Assembly (NCBI GenBank): GCA_023131215.1
Contig: JAGLZV010000097.1
Span: forward strand, 1-47,115
Length of the DNA stretch: 47,115 bases
Reading direction: 5' to 3'
Origin: Candidatus Methanophagales archaeon
GTDB taxonomy: Archaea; Halobacteriota; Syntropharchaeia; Alkanophagales; Methanospirareceae
The notes under the pieces are model-generated. The model made no database searches and had not been told where the DNA came from. It saw nothing but the letters and a program-made list of their open reading frames with translations. This document shows, piece after piece, positions 15,132 to 23,912 of the stretch. Made by a program: the position numbers and the translations under genes. Positions within the stretch are counted from its first letter, which is position 1, and every line of letters begins with the position of its first letter.

Positions 15132-16562
15132 TCATCGTATTTCTTCTTCCTTATTAATTATTGTCTCCCAGATTATCTCATCAATTTCCGTTCTTAATTT
15201 TTCAATTTGATTTCTCAGTTCGTTATTTTTATCCTCTTGTGTCTTAATTTCTTTAGTTATCTTATCCTGAACATCTAAATCTGGGCAGGGGACTTTAATG
15301 TTCAATAGATCCAATGGATGGATTCTAGGATGCCTTTTCCCATACATTAACAAAGAAGATTTTGCTAAATATTCATGGCTTAAGAGAAGATATTTTACAT
15401 ATTCAGTGATAGCACGGCCTTTGTTCACTTTGAAAGGTAATAGCTCAGTAGTCCCAATATAATTCTTCTCTGAGTCATTAAGTACTGTATAACCCAAATA
15501 GGGATCTATCTTAGATGTTATTAAATCGCAATCTTCAAAACAAACTTTATCTGAACCAATTTCATTTACAACTTTATCTTCATTAATTATCCTACCGGTT
15601 CCCGCCTCGATGTCTTCCAATTCAATCAGGATGTATTCATCCTCCAAGATTCCCTTCTTCAAAGTTTTAGTATTCATTAGTTTCATAAGGTCGGATAGTC
15701 TCATTATGGGAATGTCCCTATTTGTTTCTTCATATAATAATCCATCGTGAATATCCCAAAATGCGCGGTATTGAGCACCACACCTGAGAAAGATTTGATT
15801 CTTTATATTAGAAAATAACGACGATAAAACTTCAAAAAATGACTCTTGGTACTTCTTTTTAATATTATTATCTATCAATACACCATCGACTATATTCTGA
15901 AGAGGTTTTAATTGCTTTTCATAATTTTTTATTTCTTTTTCCAATGGAAGTATCTTTTCGATTATTTGATTCTGTTTTGATATATCTATATCAGGAAACG
16001 GAAGTTTTCTAATGTATTCCTTAGATAAGTTTTTTTGGGTTTTACCCGTCTCTGTAGCTCTGAAATAATTTTTTATCATAGCCGTGTTCAAATAGTATAC
16101 TAAAAAATAGGGATTGACCAAATATTTATCAACTTTTATTTTAACCAGATAATGGGATAGAGTGAATTGAATGTCTTCAAAATCAGCTTCGTAAATAAAG
16201 CATTCTCCTACGCTTGAAGATATTGCCAAAATAATATCCTCTTTTTCTATTGAATAATCACTTAATTCTTTTCCCTTTTTCTCTATCAAATATATTGGAT
16301 CTATCAACTTTAATTTGTTTTTATCAATATTCCTTACTACTAGATGTATATAGCGTGTTTCTTCGTCTGCATAATCTGTTTTCTCAATAGGTTGACCTGT
16401 CTCTAATTCAATAATAAATTCCCTCAAATTTTTTATCGTATCAGGTGTTTTACCTATCTCACTTTGTAGTTTATCCATTAGCCAATAATAATCAACATCC
16501 GCCCTAAGAAAAGGGTCCTGAGATAATTGACTTAAATTTTTACTTTGATAAATCAGTTCCAT
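15132..16562 (-). CDS. Restriction-modification specificity subunit (HsdS-like)
   Basis: A 476-residue protein with two target-recognition domains. Each is followed by a long coiled helix: KQNQIIEKILPLEKEIKNYEKQL after the first (about 200-225) and QDKITKEIKTQEDKNNELRNQIEKL near the end (about 440-465). KTQKNLSKEYIRKLPFPD and HPRIHPLDLLNIKVPCPD are the usual ends of TRDs. It chooses the DNA sequence for the partner methyltransferase. The start overlaps the upstream gene by 10 nt, so the two are coupled. Base composition is more AT-rich than in housekeeping genes nearby, consistent with transfer. Confidence 0.85.
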   Translation of the reverse strand: MELIYQSKNLSQLSQDPFLRADVDYYWLMDKLQSEIGKTPDTIKNLREFIIELETGQPIEKTDYADEETRYIHLVVRNIDKNKLKLIDPIYLIEKKGKELSDYSIEKEDIILAISSSVGECFIYEADFEDIQFTLSHYLVKIKVDKYLVNPYFLVYYLNTAMIKNYFRATETGKTQKNLSKEYIRKLPFPDIDISKQNQIIEKILPLEKEIKNYEKQLKPLQNIVDGVLIDNNIKKKYQESFFEVLSSLFSNIKNQIFLRCGAQYRAFWDIHDGLLYEETNRDIPIMRLSDLMKLMNTKTLKKGILEDEYILIELEDIEAGTGRIINEDKVVNEIGSDKVCFEDCDLITSKIDPYLGYTVLNDSEKNYIGTTELLPFKVNKGRAITEYVKYLLLSHEYLAKSSLLMYGKRHPRIHPLDLLNIKVPCPDLDVQDKITKEIKTQEDKNNELRNQIEKLRTEIDEIIWETIINKEEEIR

Positions 16563-19165
16563 ATAACATCTCTCCGTAAATAATCCAAAATGGCTTTTGG
16601 ATTCTCAGTATCGATTATAATCTCCTTTCCTTCATCCGTTTCTTTGATTTGAAATAATTGATTCGGACGTTTTTCTTCTTTTCTAGCACCTCTCTTATAC
16701 CCTATCTCCTCTGCATGTGCCATAAAAATAGGATAGTCGATCTCTTTGGATATTTGACTGAATACCCACCAATCTAAATTTGCTAATTTAATATCATCTT
16801 CATATTTTTTCTTTAATTTATTTAATGAGAGCTTCCTATCATTTTCGTCATAATTATCTTGAACTAATTTCTTCAATTTTTCAATAGATTCTTCTTTCTT
16901 TGAAATTTGATTAATTCTCTCATTTATTAAGTCAACTAATGTCTTCTTTCTCTTCATCATGCCCTTAAAATCCGTCTTATCAAAATTATCTATTAACTCT
17001 CCTAAATATTCTTCTAAAAATTCAAAATAGTTATTCTCGAATTTATCAACAGCCTCAATGTTTTCAAGTCCTTCATCAAATTTATTATATTCTGCCTCAA
17101 ATTCATTTTTATCAAATAGAATTTGAGCGGTTCCTAAGTAGTCCGAAACCCATGTCATTGTTTTATCCTTCAAATTATTTGAAAGTAGGAGTATCCTTAT
17201 CTCTTCCATCAAGTCTTTATATTCTTCAGAGTATTTTTTCCACATCTCATTCCATTCTCTTACTTCATCTTCTGTTTTTTTCTGTGCAAACAAAAGACTC
17301 GTTTTTGTCATCGTATACGGTGCAAATGCTAAATGTGGCATTGATACAACCGCTTTAATCCAGAAATATTTGTAGAGAAACAATCTAATATCTCTGTTTG
17401 ATGTTGTATCAAACACACTTTCGGGTAAAACCACACCTAATCTGCCCTTAGGTTTTAAAAGTTGATACCATCTTTCGATAAACAAATTTTCGATATCTAT
17501 CTCCTTTTCACCTTTTTCTCTTTTTAGTGATTTTGCTATTTTCTCACCCTGAAGGAAACATCCCGGGAACGACTTTGCAGTATCACGGTCAACAGTAATC
17601 CTAAAGGGCGGATTAGACATTACTACATCAAATTGTTCATTCACAGGTTTTTCATAAATCTCATTTTGCTTCTTAATTTGTAATTGAGCTTTTGTATATT
17701 TTTCAAAATCTAGCAAAGCATCTAGTGCTTCAATATTTGCCGAACCATCGCCATGACCAACCATATTTACTTTAGTGGCTGTTGCTAAATCCCTCATTAT
17801 TTCAATTCCATAAACATACTCACGAGCCCAAAAGTTTTGTCTATATTCTGGGAAATTATATCTAATAAATTCCTTGACGGCGTCTGATTTTTTTATTTCA
17901 CCCCCATGAGATAGAATAAATTTTGTTATATACTTCATAGACTCGATTAAAAATGTACCTGAACCGCATGCCGGATCCATAATGAGTGGTAATCGTGTTT
18001 CCGTATTAATCAAATTTAAGGATAGATCCTCAAGATCCAAAGCCCGAATAATAAAATCCACAATATTTGTGTGAGTTAAGTACTGCCCCTTCGTTTGTTT
18101 AAATTCTCCTCTCACTATTCCTTCAAAAAAGTTACCAATAACATCATATCTATTTGTAGTGAAACAAATATCTTGCAAAGTCTCAACTACATATCTTACT
18201 TTAGGGGAGTCAAAAACAATATCCGGTATTTTGCTCAACTCACTTTTGGAAATTCCTAAGTAATTTGAGTCTGTTAAAGGGCCGTCCTCCTTACCGTAAT
18301 ATTTCCGCAGAACAGCTTTGTCCCCCTTATATATTCCATTTATCCTTTCATAAATCCGATCCGAACTTTCCGGTTCCCCATCTTCATTAAAGACTTGGAA
18401 TGCATATGGTTCCCCATCTTCAGTCTCCTTTTCGTCATATATTTTAACTAGAAATAATCCCACTAAATTAAAAAACAGTTCATTTTGATATTTTCCTCCA
18501 CCCCATAATATTTGATGTAAGGCAAGTCTAATTCTTTCTAACTCATCTTTTTTAACGTTTATTCTTAAGTCCGGTGTCCCTTTTTTTACAAATACTGGTT
18601 TTCTTACAATCCCATATTCTTTAGGGATCAACATTAAATTAGGTTTGCCATCATCTTCCCAATCATCATAACTTTTAAATTTAGTATAATCTATAGTAAT
18701 GATCTTTTCCCTTAATTCCCCCTCTTCTTCGTATCTTGTGTAATATATCAAATACTTTAGATTTTTGCCCCCTTTATCTTCAACTGCCGCTACATTGAAT
18801 AACTGTGTTTTAATAGAATCATCCATATCCCGTTCATAATCATCCGGGGATTTTAATTCAAACATCATAAATGGTTTCTTATTCTTTTTCACTATTATGT
18901 CTATTATCGCATCTGTTTTTTTATGAGGATGACCTATTTTATGTCGCTTTTCCATTTCAATTACATCCTTTGAAGCTTGATAATTGAATTTATCAATAAG
19001 TTCTAGATACAAAGCCGCCCTTACTTTTTCCTCAGGGTCTGAAAAATCATCAGTATAACCGATCGCATTATATGTTATCCTTCCGCCCCTTATTGTAACA
19101 TGCCCCTTAGTTTGTCCTTCTCTAATCCATCCCTTTTGTGTTATTTCATATGAAATATCGCTCAT
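16553..19165 (-). CDS. Fused restriction nuclease and N6-adenine methyltransferase (BcgI-like)
   Basis: An 870-residue protein. The N-terminus resembles the nuclease domain of HsdR: KTDAIIDIIV (about 83-92), then MMFELKSPDD (about 101-109), giving the D...E-x-K core of a PD-(D/E)xK enzyme. A helical domain typical of HsdM follows. The methyltransferase has DPACGSGTF (397-405) for SAM and NPPF (518-521) as the catalytic motif. The last 200 residues are helical and charged. No helicase and no separate HsdR are nearby, so this looks like a two-protein type IIB-style (BcgI-like) system with the S subunit. GAGGTG precedes the ATG. Confidence 0.82.
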   Translation of the reverse strand: MSDISYEITQKGWIREGQTKGHVTIRGGRITYNAIGYTDDFSDPEEKVRAALYLELIDKFNYQASKDVIEMEKRHKIGHPHKKTDAIIDIIVKKNKKPFMMFELKSPDDYERDMDDSIKTQLFNVAAVEDKGGKNLKYLIYYTRYEEEGELREKIITIDYTKFKSYDDWEDDGKPNLMLIPKEYGIVRKPVFVKKGTPDLRINVKKDELERIRLALHQILWGGGKYQNELFFNLVGLFLVKIYDEKETEDGEPYAFQVFNEDGEPESSDRIYERINGIYKGDKAVLRKYYGKEDGPLTDSNYLGISKSELSKIPDIVFDSPKVRYVVETLQDICFTTNRYDVIGNFFEGIVRGEFKQTKGQYLTHTNIVDFIIRALDLEDLSLNLINTETRLPLIMDPACGSGTFLIESMKYITKFILSHGGEIKKSDAVKEFIRYNFPEYRQNFWAREYVYGIEIMRDLATATKVNMVGHGDGSANIEALDALLDFEKYTKAQLQIKKQNEIYEKPVNEQFDVVMSNPPFRITVDRDTAKSFPGCFLQGEKIAKSLKREKGEKEIDIENLFIERWYQLLKPKGRLGVVLPESVFDTTSNRDIRLFLYKYFWIKAVVSMPHLAFAPYTMTKTSLLFAQKKTEDEVREWNEMWKKYSEEYKDLMEEIRILLLSNNLKDKTMTWVSDYLGTAQILFDKNEFEAEYNKFDEGLENIEAVDKFENNYFEFLEEYLGELIDNFDKTDFKGMMKRKKTLVDLINERINQISKKEESIEKLKKLVQDNYDENDRKLSLNKLKKKYEDDIKLANLDWWVFSQISKEIDYPIFMAHAEEIGYKRGARKEEKRPNQLFQIKETDEGKEIIIDTENPKAILDYLRRDVIWN

Positions 19166-19174
19166 ATCATCACC

Positions 19175-19879
19175 TCATAAAATATCGAAATTCACACCTC
19201 TTTGTTTTAAGCTCACAAACTTGTTATTTCCAATAATCACGTGATCTAGTAGTTCGATCTCCATTATCTTCGATACATTAACCATCTGCTTAGTCATTTC
19301 AATGTCGTCTTCAGTAGGTTCTGGGTCCCCGGAAGGATGATTATGAGCTAATATGATCGCAACTGCCCTTTTCGAAATAGCGGGATAGAACACTTCCCTT
19401 GGGTGAACCAGATTAGTTGTCAATGTACCTACAGAAATAAGTTCATCATGAATTAGTCTATTGTTTACATCTAAGTAAAGTCCTCTAAAAAATTCCTTTT
19501 TTATTTTCCTCATATCTGATAAATATTCATAAGCATCTTTAGGCGTCTTAATATACACGTCATCTTTCGAATCTCCGAAAAATCTTCGCCCTAATTCTAA
19601 ACAAGAAATTAATTGACCTGCATGAACCTCTCCTAAATTAAATCTATTAATTACCTTTTCTACACGAGTCTGAGAAAGTATAGGTTGTTCGCCATATTCC
19701 GATATTATCCTTTTTGAAATTTCTAAAACGCCTTCCTTTTTTGTACCACGCCCAAAGATTATTGCTAATAGCTCCTGATTTGAAAGAACTTCTGGACCAT
19801 ATTTTTTCAATTTCTCCCGTGGTCTGTCCTCGGGGGGAATATCCATGACTTTTAATCCATATTGAATTTCTTTATTCAA
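19175..19879 (-). CDS. radC: RadC-family JAB/MPN protein
   Basis: A 234-residue protein with the N-terminal helix-hairpin-helix region (LSNQELLAIIFGRGTKKEGVL) and the C-terminal JAMM motif (AHNHPSGDPEPTEDD, about 178-192) that would bind zinc. RadC proteins, mostly bacterial, are often found with restriction and mobile loci, as here, immediately upstream of the fused restriction protein (9-nt gap). Their biochemical role is unsettled. Translation starts at a TTG at 19879 with a strong GAGGAGGT site 7-8 nt upstream. Presence in an archaeal genome suggests the whole island was acquired. Confidence 0.88.
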   Translation of the reverse strand: MNKEIQYGLKVMDIPPEDRPREKLKKYGPEVLSNQELLAIIFGRGTKKEGVLEISKRIISEYGEQPILSQTRVEKVINRFNLGEVHAGQLISCLELGRRFFGDSKDDVYIKTPKDAYEYLSDMRKIKKEFFRGLYLDVNNRLIHDELISVGTLTTNLVHPREVFYPAISKRAVAIILAHNHPSGDPEPTEDDIEMTKQMVNVSKIMEIELLDHVIIGNNKFVSLKQRGVNFDIL

Positions 19880-19904
19880 TTGCTAACCTCCTCAATATCT
19901 TTTA

Positions 19905-20020
19905 GTCTATCTACTATTTAAATATTTCCATCACCAATCTTAGACCGGCTAAGATTTCGCAAAAGATTTTAGTGTATTTGAAAAATGACTTTGGATTTGA
20001 AGATTTAAATCTAAATTCTC
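19905..20020 (-). promoter_or_regulatory. Promoter region of the radC-restriction operon, duplicated upstream of the MNT gene
   Basis: On the minus strand GGTGATGGAAATATTTAAATAG provides a BRE/TATA-like promoter (19914-19935) 35-50 nt before the radC start. Upstream lies aatcttttgcgaaatcttagcc with small dyads (ATCTTA...TAAGAT). The next 100 nt match, base by base with some changes, the region 20380-20486 upstream of the MNT gene. A shorter version (ggtgatagaaatacttaaat) stands before the HNH gene at 31808-31833. Confidence 0.6.
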
Positions 20021-20036
20021 CTCCAATCCATTATTT

Positions 20037-20330
20037 TCATATATAAATTACCTCCTTAAGAATCCGTTCTTTTAATTCAGGGCGCACATCTTTTTTGGGC
20101 ACAACATCTACCTTAACATCGGTAATCTCTTTCAGGTAATTCTCAAGGCTGACCAGCTTGAGGAGACTGACAGGCTCTTCAAACTCTACAAGTATATCAA
20201 CATCGCTTTTTTCTTGCTGTTCACCCCTGATATAAGAGCCGAAAATTCCTATCTCTCTCACTTTATACTTCTGACTTAACTCCTCTTTATACTTTGCTAA
20301 AACATCCTTTATTTCCTCAAATGTTTTCAT
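20037..20330 (-). CDS. MNT-type nucleotidyltransferase, no HEPN partner next to it
   Basis: A 97-residue minimal nucleotidyltransferase: an N-terminal helix, then VREIGIFGSYIRGEQQEKSDVDILVEF with the GS loop and D-x-D metal pair, and a C-terminal strand with VKVDVVPKKDVRPELKERIL. MNT proteins of this type act as antitoxins or nucleotide-transfer enzymes. No HEPN gene adjoins it. The ATG at 20330 is preferred because GGTGA lies 4 nt upstream and the TATA box at 20381-20388 would place the transcript start after the earlier ATG at 20369. Confidence 0.8.
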   Translation of the reverse strand: MKTFEEIKDVLAKYKEELSQKYKVREIGIFGSYIRGEQQEKSDVDILVEFEEPVSLLKLVSLENYLKEITDVKVDVVPKKDVRPELKERILKEVIYI

Positions 20331-20345
20331 TCTTTCACCACTACT

Positions 20346-20486
20346 CAGTGGACTTTTAATCTTATTCATATCTCTATTACTATTTAAACATTCCCATCAC
20401 AATTTTAAATCGGCTAAGATTTCGCAAAAGATTTTCGTGGATTTGAAATTTCGAAATGATTTTGAATTTGAAGATTTAATTTAAAT
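20346..20486 (-). promoter_or_regulatory. Promoter/leader of the MNT gene, second copy of the repeat
   Basis: Contains a TATA box (tgtttaaatag, minus strand, 20380-20390) within a roughly 100-nt direct repeat of the radC promoter region. The stretch between promoter and coding region (aagattaaaagtcca, about 20351-20365) is shared with the leader upstream of the DUF433 gene (about 30173-30190). The sequence therefore belongs to a family of common leaders on these accessory genes. Confidence 0.55.
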
Positions 20487-20526
20487 CTACTCGAGGTAAA
20501 ACATTACTTTATAGAAGGTAATTCTC

Positions 20527-21738
20527 ATGGAGATGGACCTCATATTAGCAATAGGATTAATGGTAGTTATCGGTTTTTTTGGTGGATGCGTAGCCAGAAA
20601 GCTGAAGTTTCCGCGAATCACCGGTTATATTCTCATTGGTGTTTTGTTGAGTCCTTCTGTTCTAAACATAATATCAAAGGGAACAGTAGAAAACTTAGAT
20701 ATAATCACTGATATTGCTCTGGGCATTATAGCATATTTAATAGGCGGTAGTCTTCATATAGAATCGTTACGAAAATTAGAGAAAAGCATTGCATGGATAA
20801 CACCTTTTCAAAGTTTGGGTGCATGGTTTATTGTTACAGTCTCAATAGCCTTCTTATGTCCTTTTATCTTAACTATTCCTGAAGCAACTTTCTATCAGAC
20901 TTATTTTCCTATCGCTTTCGTTATAGGTGCGGTATCCTGTGCAACTGCTCCCGCTGCAACTATGGCAATCATCCATGAATATAAAGCGAAAGGCCCATTG
21001 ACGACAACTTTATTGGCTGTCGTTGCACTCGATGATGCAATTGCAATCGGCGCATTTTCCATCGCTTTAGGTATATCCAAACCTTTAGTAAGCGGAATTG
21101 GAAGTGTATCCTTAATTCAAATGCTTGGTATTCCTTTTTTACAAATAGCTGAATCCATCGCAATAGGAATCGTCTTTGCTTTTGCTTTAGTTTATGTATC
21201 AAGGCTTGTAAGAATTCGCGAATTGCTATTAGTAATAATTTTTGGGATGATAATGCTGTGTATTGGAGTTACAAATCTCTTAGGAATATCGGCGATTTTA
21301 GCAAATATGGTCATTGGCTTTATTGTAGTGAACAAAGCAAAAAGGAAAGAAATGTTTCTTGTAGTTGAAGAAATCGAAGATGTAATCTTTGCAATGTTTT
21401 TTGTTCTGGCAGGATTGCATTTCGATTTAAGTGTCATGAAATCTGCTTTTCTATTAGCTTTGTTAATTGTTTTAACCCGGTGCTTCGGCAAATACGCAGG
21501 AACAAGAGCAGGTGCTACAATTTCTCATGCACCAGATACCGTAAAGAATTATCTGGGTCTTGCCTTGTTACCAAAAGCTGGAGTTACAGTGGGTCTAATT
21601 CTTTTAGCAGAGCGTACATTTCCTGCTTTTGGTGCTCTACTGGTGAATGCAGTGATTGCTTCTGTTATCATAAATGAACTTATTGCCCCTCCTTTAGCTA
21701 AATATGCTATTTTCAAGGCTAAAGAATCCGGTACTTAA
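20527..21738 (+). CDS. CPA2-family sodium/proton antiporter
   Basis: A 403-residue membrane protein with about 12-13 helices. The family ion-binding region shows as VALDDAIAIGAF (two adjacent Asp residues in a membrane helix), with the unwound TAPAATMAIIHEY segment before it and the C-terminal LGLALLPKAGVTVGLIL near the partner helix. Such proteins swap Na+ or K+ for H+ across the cytoplasmic membrane. There is no cytoplasmic TrkA-N/C tail. AAGGT lies 7-8 nt before the ATG. Nearby downstream is a CBS-pair protein that could sense nucleotides, but co-transcription is broken by a 178-nt spacer. Confidence 0.88.
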   Translation: MEMDLILAIGLMVVIGFFGGCVARKLKFPRITGYILIGVLLSPSVLNIISKGTVENLDIITDIALGIIAYLIGGSLHIESLRKLEKSIAWITPFQSLGAWFIVTVSIAFLCPFILTIPEATFYQTYFPIAFVIGAVSCATAPAATMAIIHEYKAKGPLTTTLLAVVALDDAIAIGAFSIALGISKPLVSGIGSVSLIQMLGIPFLQIAESIAIGIVFAFALVYVSRLVRIRELLLVIIFGMIMLCIGVTNLLGISAILANMVIGFIVVNKAKRKEMFLVVEEIEDVIFAMFFVLAGLHFDLSVMKSAFLLALLIVLTRCFGKYAGTRAGATISHAPDTVKNYLGLALLPKAGVTVGLILLAERTFPAFGALLVNAVIASVIINELIAPPLAKYAIFKAKESGT

Positions 21739-21760
21739 AATTAACTTGACATTGTCAGAT

Positions 21761-21877
21761 TAACCGCAGAGTTCACGGAGAACGCAGAGGATGTAGGTTT
21801 AGAGCGGTTACTAATACCTGACAACTAACCCCTAACACCTTATTTTCTCTGTGAACTCAGCGTTCTCTGCGGTAAAC
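21761..21877. repeat. Inverted repeat of the CCGCAGAG type
   Basis: The left arm taaccgcagagttcacggag (21761-21780, continuing aacgcagagg) and the right arm ctctgtgaactcagcgttct (21847-21866, continuing ctgcggtaaac) pair imperfectly around a 60-nt centre. The arms are built of ACCGCAGAG, TTCAC and AACGC blocks in shuffled order. Similar sequences are common between genes in many microbes; the function is unknown. Confidence 0.55.
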
Positions 21878-21916
21878 TTTAAATGTGACAAAATCAAATT
21901 AAAATTAGAGGATAAT

Positions 21917-22396
21917 ATGGAAGAAACGAAGAAAAACGAAGAACTGTTACAGAAGTTTTATGAGACCGCAGCAGAGGATATAATGGACAAAAGGGTCAGG
22001 GATATTCCAATAATTGATAAAGATGCTGATCTAATAGATGTTTTATCAATACTAAATGTAAGCGACCACGTTTGGGTTGTTGAAAGCAAAGGAAGCAAAA
22101 AATTGGTGGGAATAATAACTGAATACGATGTTCTTCACATCCTTTCACCGAGAAAAAGGATACCTTCTGTGGGTGCCCCGGATAAAAGGTCTTTACCATA
22201 TAGCTCTTTCGAAGAGGCATCTCATCTAATGTCACGAGACCCAATAAAATGCGAGTCAAACGAAAAGGTTGAAAATATTTTAGATGAGATGATAACCCGT
22301 AGGATAAGAAGAATGCCGGTAGTGGAAAACGGAGATATAATAGGTGAAATAACGCTTCACCATTTGATAAGGAAATTGTATGCTCTTATATTATAA
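21917..22396 (+). CDS. CBS-pair protein
   Basis: A 159-residue soluble protein made almost entirely of two CBS domains. The first covers AEDIMDKRVRDIPIIDKDADLIDVLSIL... HVWVVE...LVGIITEYDVLHIL; the second covers ASHLMSRDPIKCESNEKVENILDEMITRRIRRMPVVENGDIIGEITLHHLI. CBS pairs bind adenosine nucleotides and regulate partner proteins. The ATG at 21917 is chosen because AGAGGA lies 6 nt upstream; the longer frame adds residues translated from the repeat. It is 3 nt before the MJ1316 gene, so the two form an operon. The partner is unknown. Confidence 0.85.
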   Translation: MEETKKNEELLQKFYETAAEDIMDKRVRDIPIIDKDADLIDVLSILNVSDHVWVVESKGSKKLVGIITEYDVLHILSPRKRIPSVGAPDKRSLPYSSFEEASHLMSRDPIKCESNEKVENILDEMITRRIRRMPVVENGDIIGEITLHHLIRKLYALIL

Positions 22397-22399
22397 AAT

Positions 22400-22639
22400 A
22401 TGAAAGTCAGGGAAATATTGAATAAAATCAAGTGGGATGAAAGGATGGACTTTGACCAATTAGAAGTAGTTTATCTGCATCGAGGCGCTCCAGATGATTT
22501 GAAAAAGATTTCTGGGCGAGAAATCGTGCATATAGGAAAATCTTTTCTCAGCCTGAAAGCAGAAGGAGCAGAAATTCCTCACCACCGCATCGTCAAGATT
22601 TTATATGAAGGGGAAGTATTATTTGAAAGGAAAAAATGA
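22400..22639 (+). CDS. MJ1316-domain (DUF504, UPF0248) protein
   Basis: A 79-residue protein matching the archaeal MJ1316/DUF504 family: VREILNKIKWDE, FDQLEVVYLHRGAPDDLKKISG, and IPHHRIVKILYEGEVLFERKK. The domain is associated with RNA-end recognition, including cyclic phosphate ends, in related fusions. It is full length for the family and packed 3 nt after the CBS-pair gene. The ATG has no strong separate ribosome-binding site, in keeping with coupling. Confidence 0.85.
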   Translation: MKVREILNKIKWDERMDFDQLEVVYLHRGAPDDLKKISGREIVHIGKSFLSLKAEGAEIPHHRIVKILYEGEVLFERKK

Positions 22640-22671
22640 CGGAAGCTTGCATTTCGTCTAAGGTTCCAGCA

Positions 22672-22725
22672 TATACGAAGTTTCGGCGAAGCCGAAACTT
22701 CGTATATGCTGTGTTATACGCTCCG
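22672..22725. repeat. attC-like palindrome 1 (long perfect stem with GTTATACGC box)
   Basis: A near-perfect stem, agcatatacgaagtttcggc (22672-22691) and its complement around gaa, is followed on the plus strand by TGTTATACGC. On the minus strand the order is GCGTATAAC then stem. The box and layout recur at 27134, 28290, 29324, 30069 and 30270. It lies at the 3' end of the D12 methyltransferase unit. Confidence 0.6.
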
Positions 22726-22802
22726 AGCGTAGCGACGAAGTGTCAGACTTCGGGCTACTATTATTGGATGTCATAACTCCATCCAGAAAATAGAATTGTG
22801 CT

Positions 22803-23891
22803 CTATTGTGCAATTATTAACACCTCGTATAATTTATTACCATTCTTACCAGAGTGATTTAGTTTATATGTATACGCTTTCTTTTTAATTTTTACCTTAT
22901 TTTTATATGAATACAAAAGCTCTTTAATAGTTTCTATGGGGGGGTATCCCGGAACGCCATATGAGAGCACGATTATTGAATCTTGAAAGTTGTTAAAGAT
23001 ATTATCAAAATTGGTTACAACAGAATCTTTGTCCCAAAATTGTTTGTTTTTAATTAAAGGTTTATTCTTTTTGGTATAATTTATTTTCTCACCCCAACAA
23101 TAATAATCCATTATTCCTTCAAGAAAATGATACAAATCATAGTAATCTACTGGCGTATGTTGCTTTGACCTGATATAAGGCGGGTCTAAGTACACAAGAT
23201 CGTACCTCCCCCCATTTATTTCTAATATATTCTTACATTTAGCTACGTTACGATGCTTGTTTGAAAATATTTTATTCGAAATCTCATTGGTAAATTTTAT
23301 GAACAATTTATCAAATGGTGTATCCCAAGTCTTTTTATTACCAAAACTTCGTTTAACGTCTGCCAAACGCATATAAAGATTTTTTCTATGAAAAAGATTG
23401 TAGGGTCTCTTGACTAAACACGCTTGGAAAAGAATGTGAAAAGCTATTGCTTGTTTTTTTCTGAGCAAATTCCCATCATATTTTTCAGATAGCATATATA
23501 TATTGTGAATAACTGTATCTAACCATTTATTCTCTTCATCCAAATAATATATCTCCCCAAAGTTTTCCTGGATAAAGGTGTGGTAATCAAAACCGTTTTC
23601 ATGCAGTAAATATTTTATGTCATTTCTATTTAAATTGACCCTATCGTTTTCAATTAGTGCTATACCTGCTTGATAATTTGACAAAAGGACATCGTTAAAA
23701 GTGACTTTTTTCCCCATCCTCTTAAAAAGATAACTAACACTTCCAGTTCCTCCAAAACCGTCTAATACCGTGTCGAAGTCTAACTTTCTAAGGTTTTCAT
23801 ATATCCAAGGAGATATCTGTCTTTTGCTCCCTTGGTATCTGGTTGATGGTAACATTGATCTTATTTTCTCTTCCGAGATTTCTAGACCCAT
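22803..23891 (-). CDS. D12-class N6-adenine DNA methyltransferase
   Basis: A 362-residue enzyme of the Dam/D12 group. Motif X/I is RYQGSKRQISPWI... LDGFGGTGSVSYLFKR; the catalytic motif IV is YLDPPYIRSKQ. Between them lie long helices of the target-recognition region. It adds a methyl group to adenine in a specific DNA site. The ATG at 23891 follows AAGTGAT; a GTG at 23900 is possible. The gene starts 12-21 nt after the NurA-like stop, making it the third gene of the herA-nurA operon. In that place it may mark host DNA against the nuclease pair. This is inference. Confidence 0.85.
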   Translation of the reverse strand: MGLEISEEKIRSMLPSTRYQGSKRQISPWIYENLRKLDFDTVLDGFGGTGSVSYLFKRMGKKVTFNDVLLSNYQAGIALIENDRVNLNRNDIKYLLHENGFDYHTFIQENFGEIYYLDEENKWLDTVIHNIYMLSEKYDGNLLRKKQAIAFHILFQACLVKRPYNLFHRKNLYMRLADVKRSFGNKKTWDTPFDKLFIKFTNEISNKIFSNKHRNVAKCKNILEINGGRYDLVYLDPPYIRSKQHTPVDYYDLYHFLEGIMDYYCWGEKINYTKKNKPLIKNKQFWDKDSVVTNFDNIFNNFQDSIIVLSYGVPGYPPIETIKELLYSYKNKVKIKKKAYTYKLNHSGKNGNKLYEVLIIAQ

Positions 23892-23912
23892 TTGTATCAC
23901 TTATTATGTGAA

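Noticed and set aside
22672..22714. Palindrome read only as a rho-independent-type terminator
   Set aside because: It has no T-run, is linked to the GTTATACGC box and recurs at several unit boundaries, so a plain terminator does not explain it.
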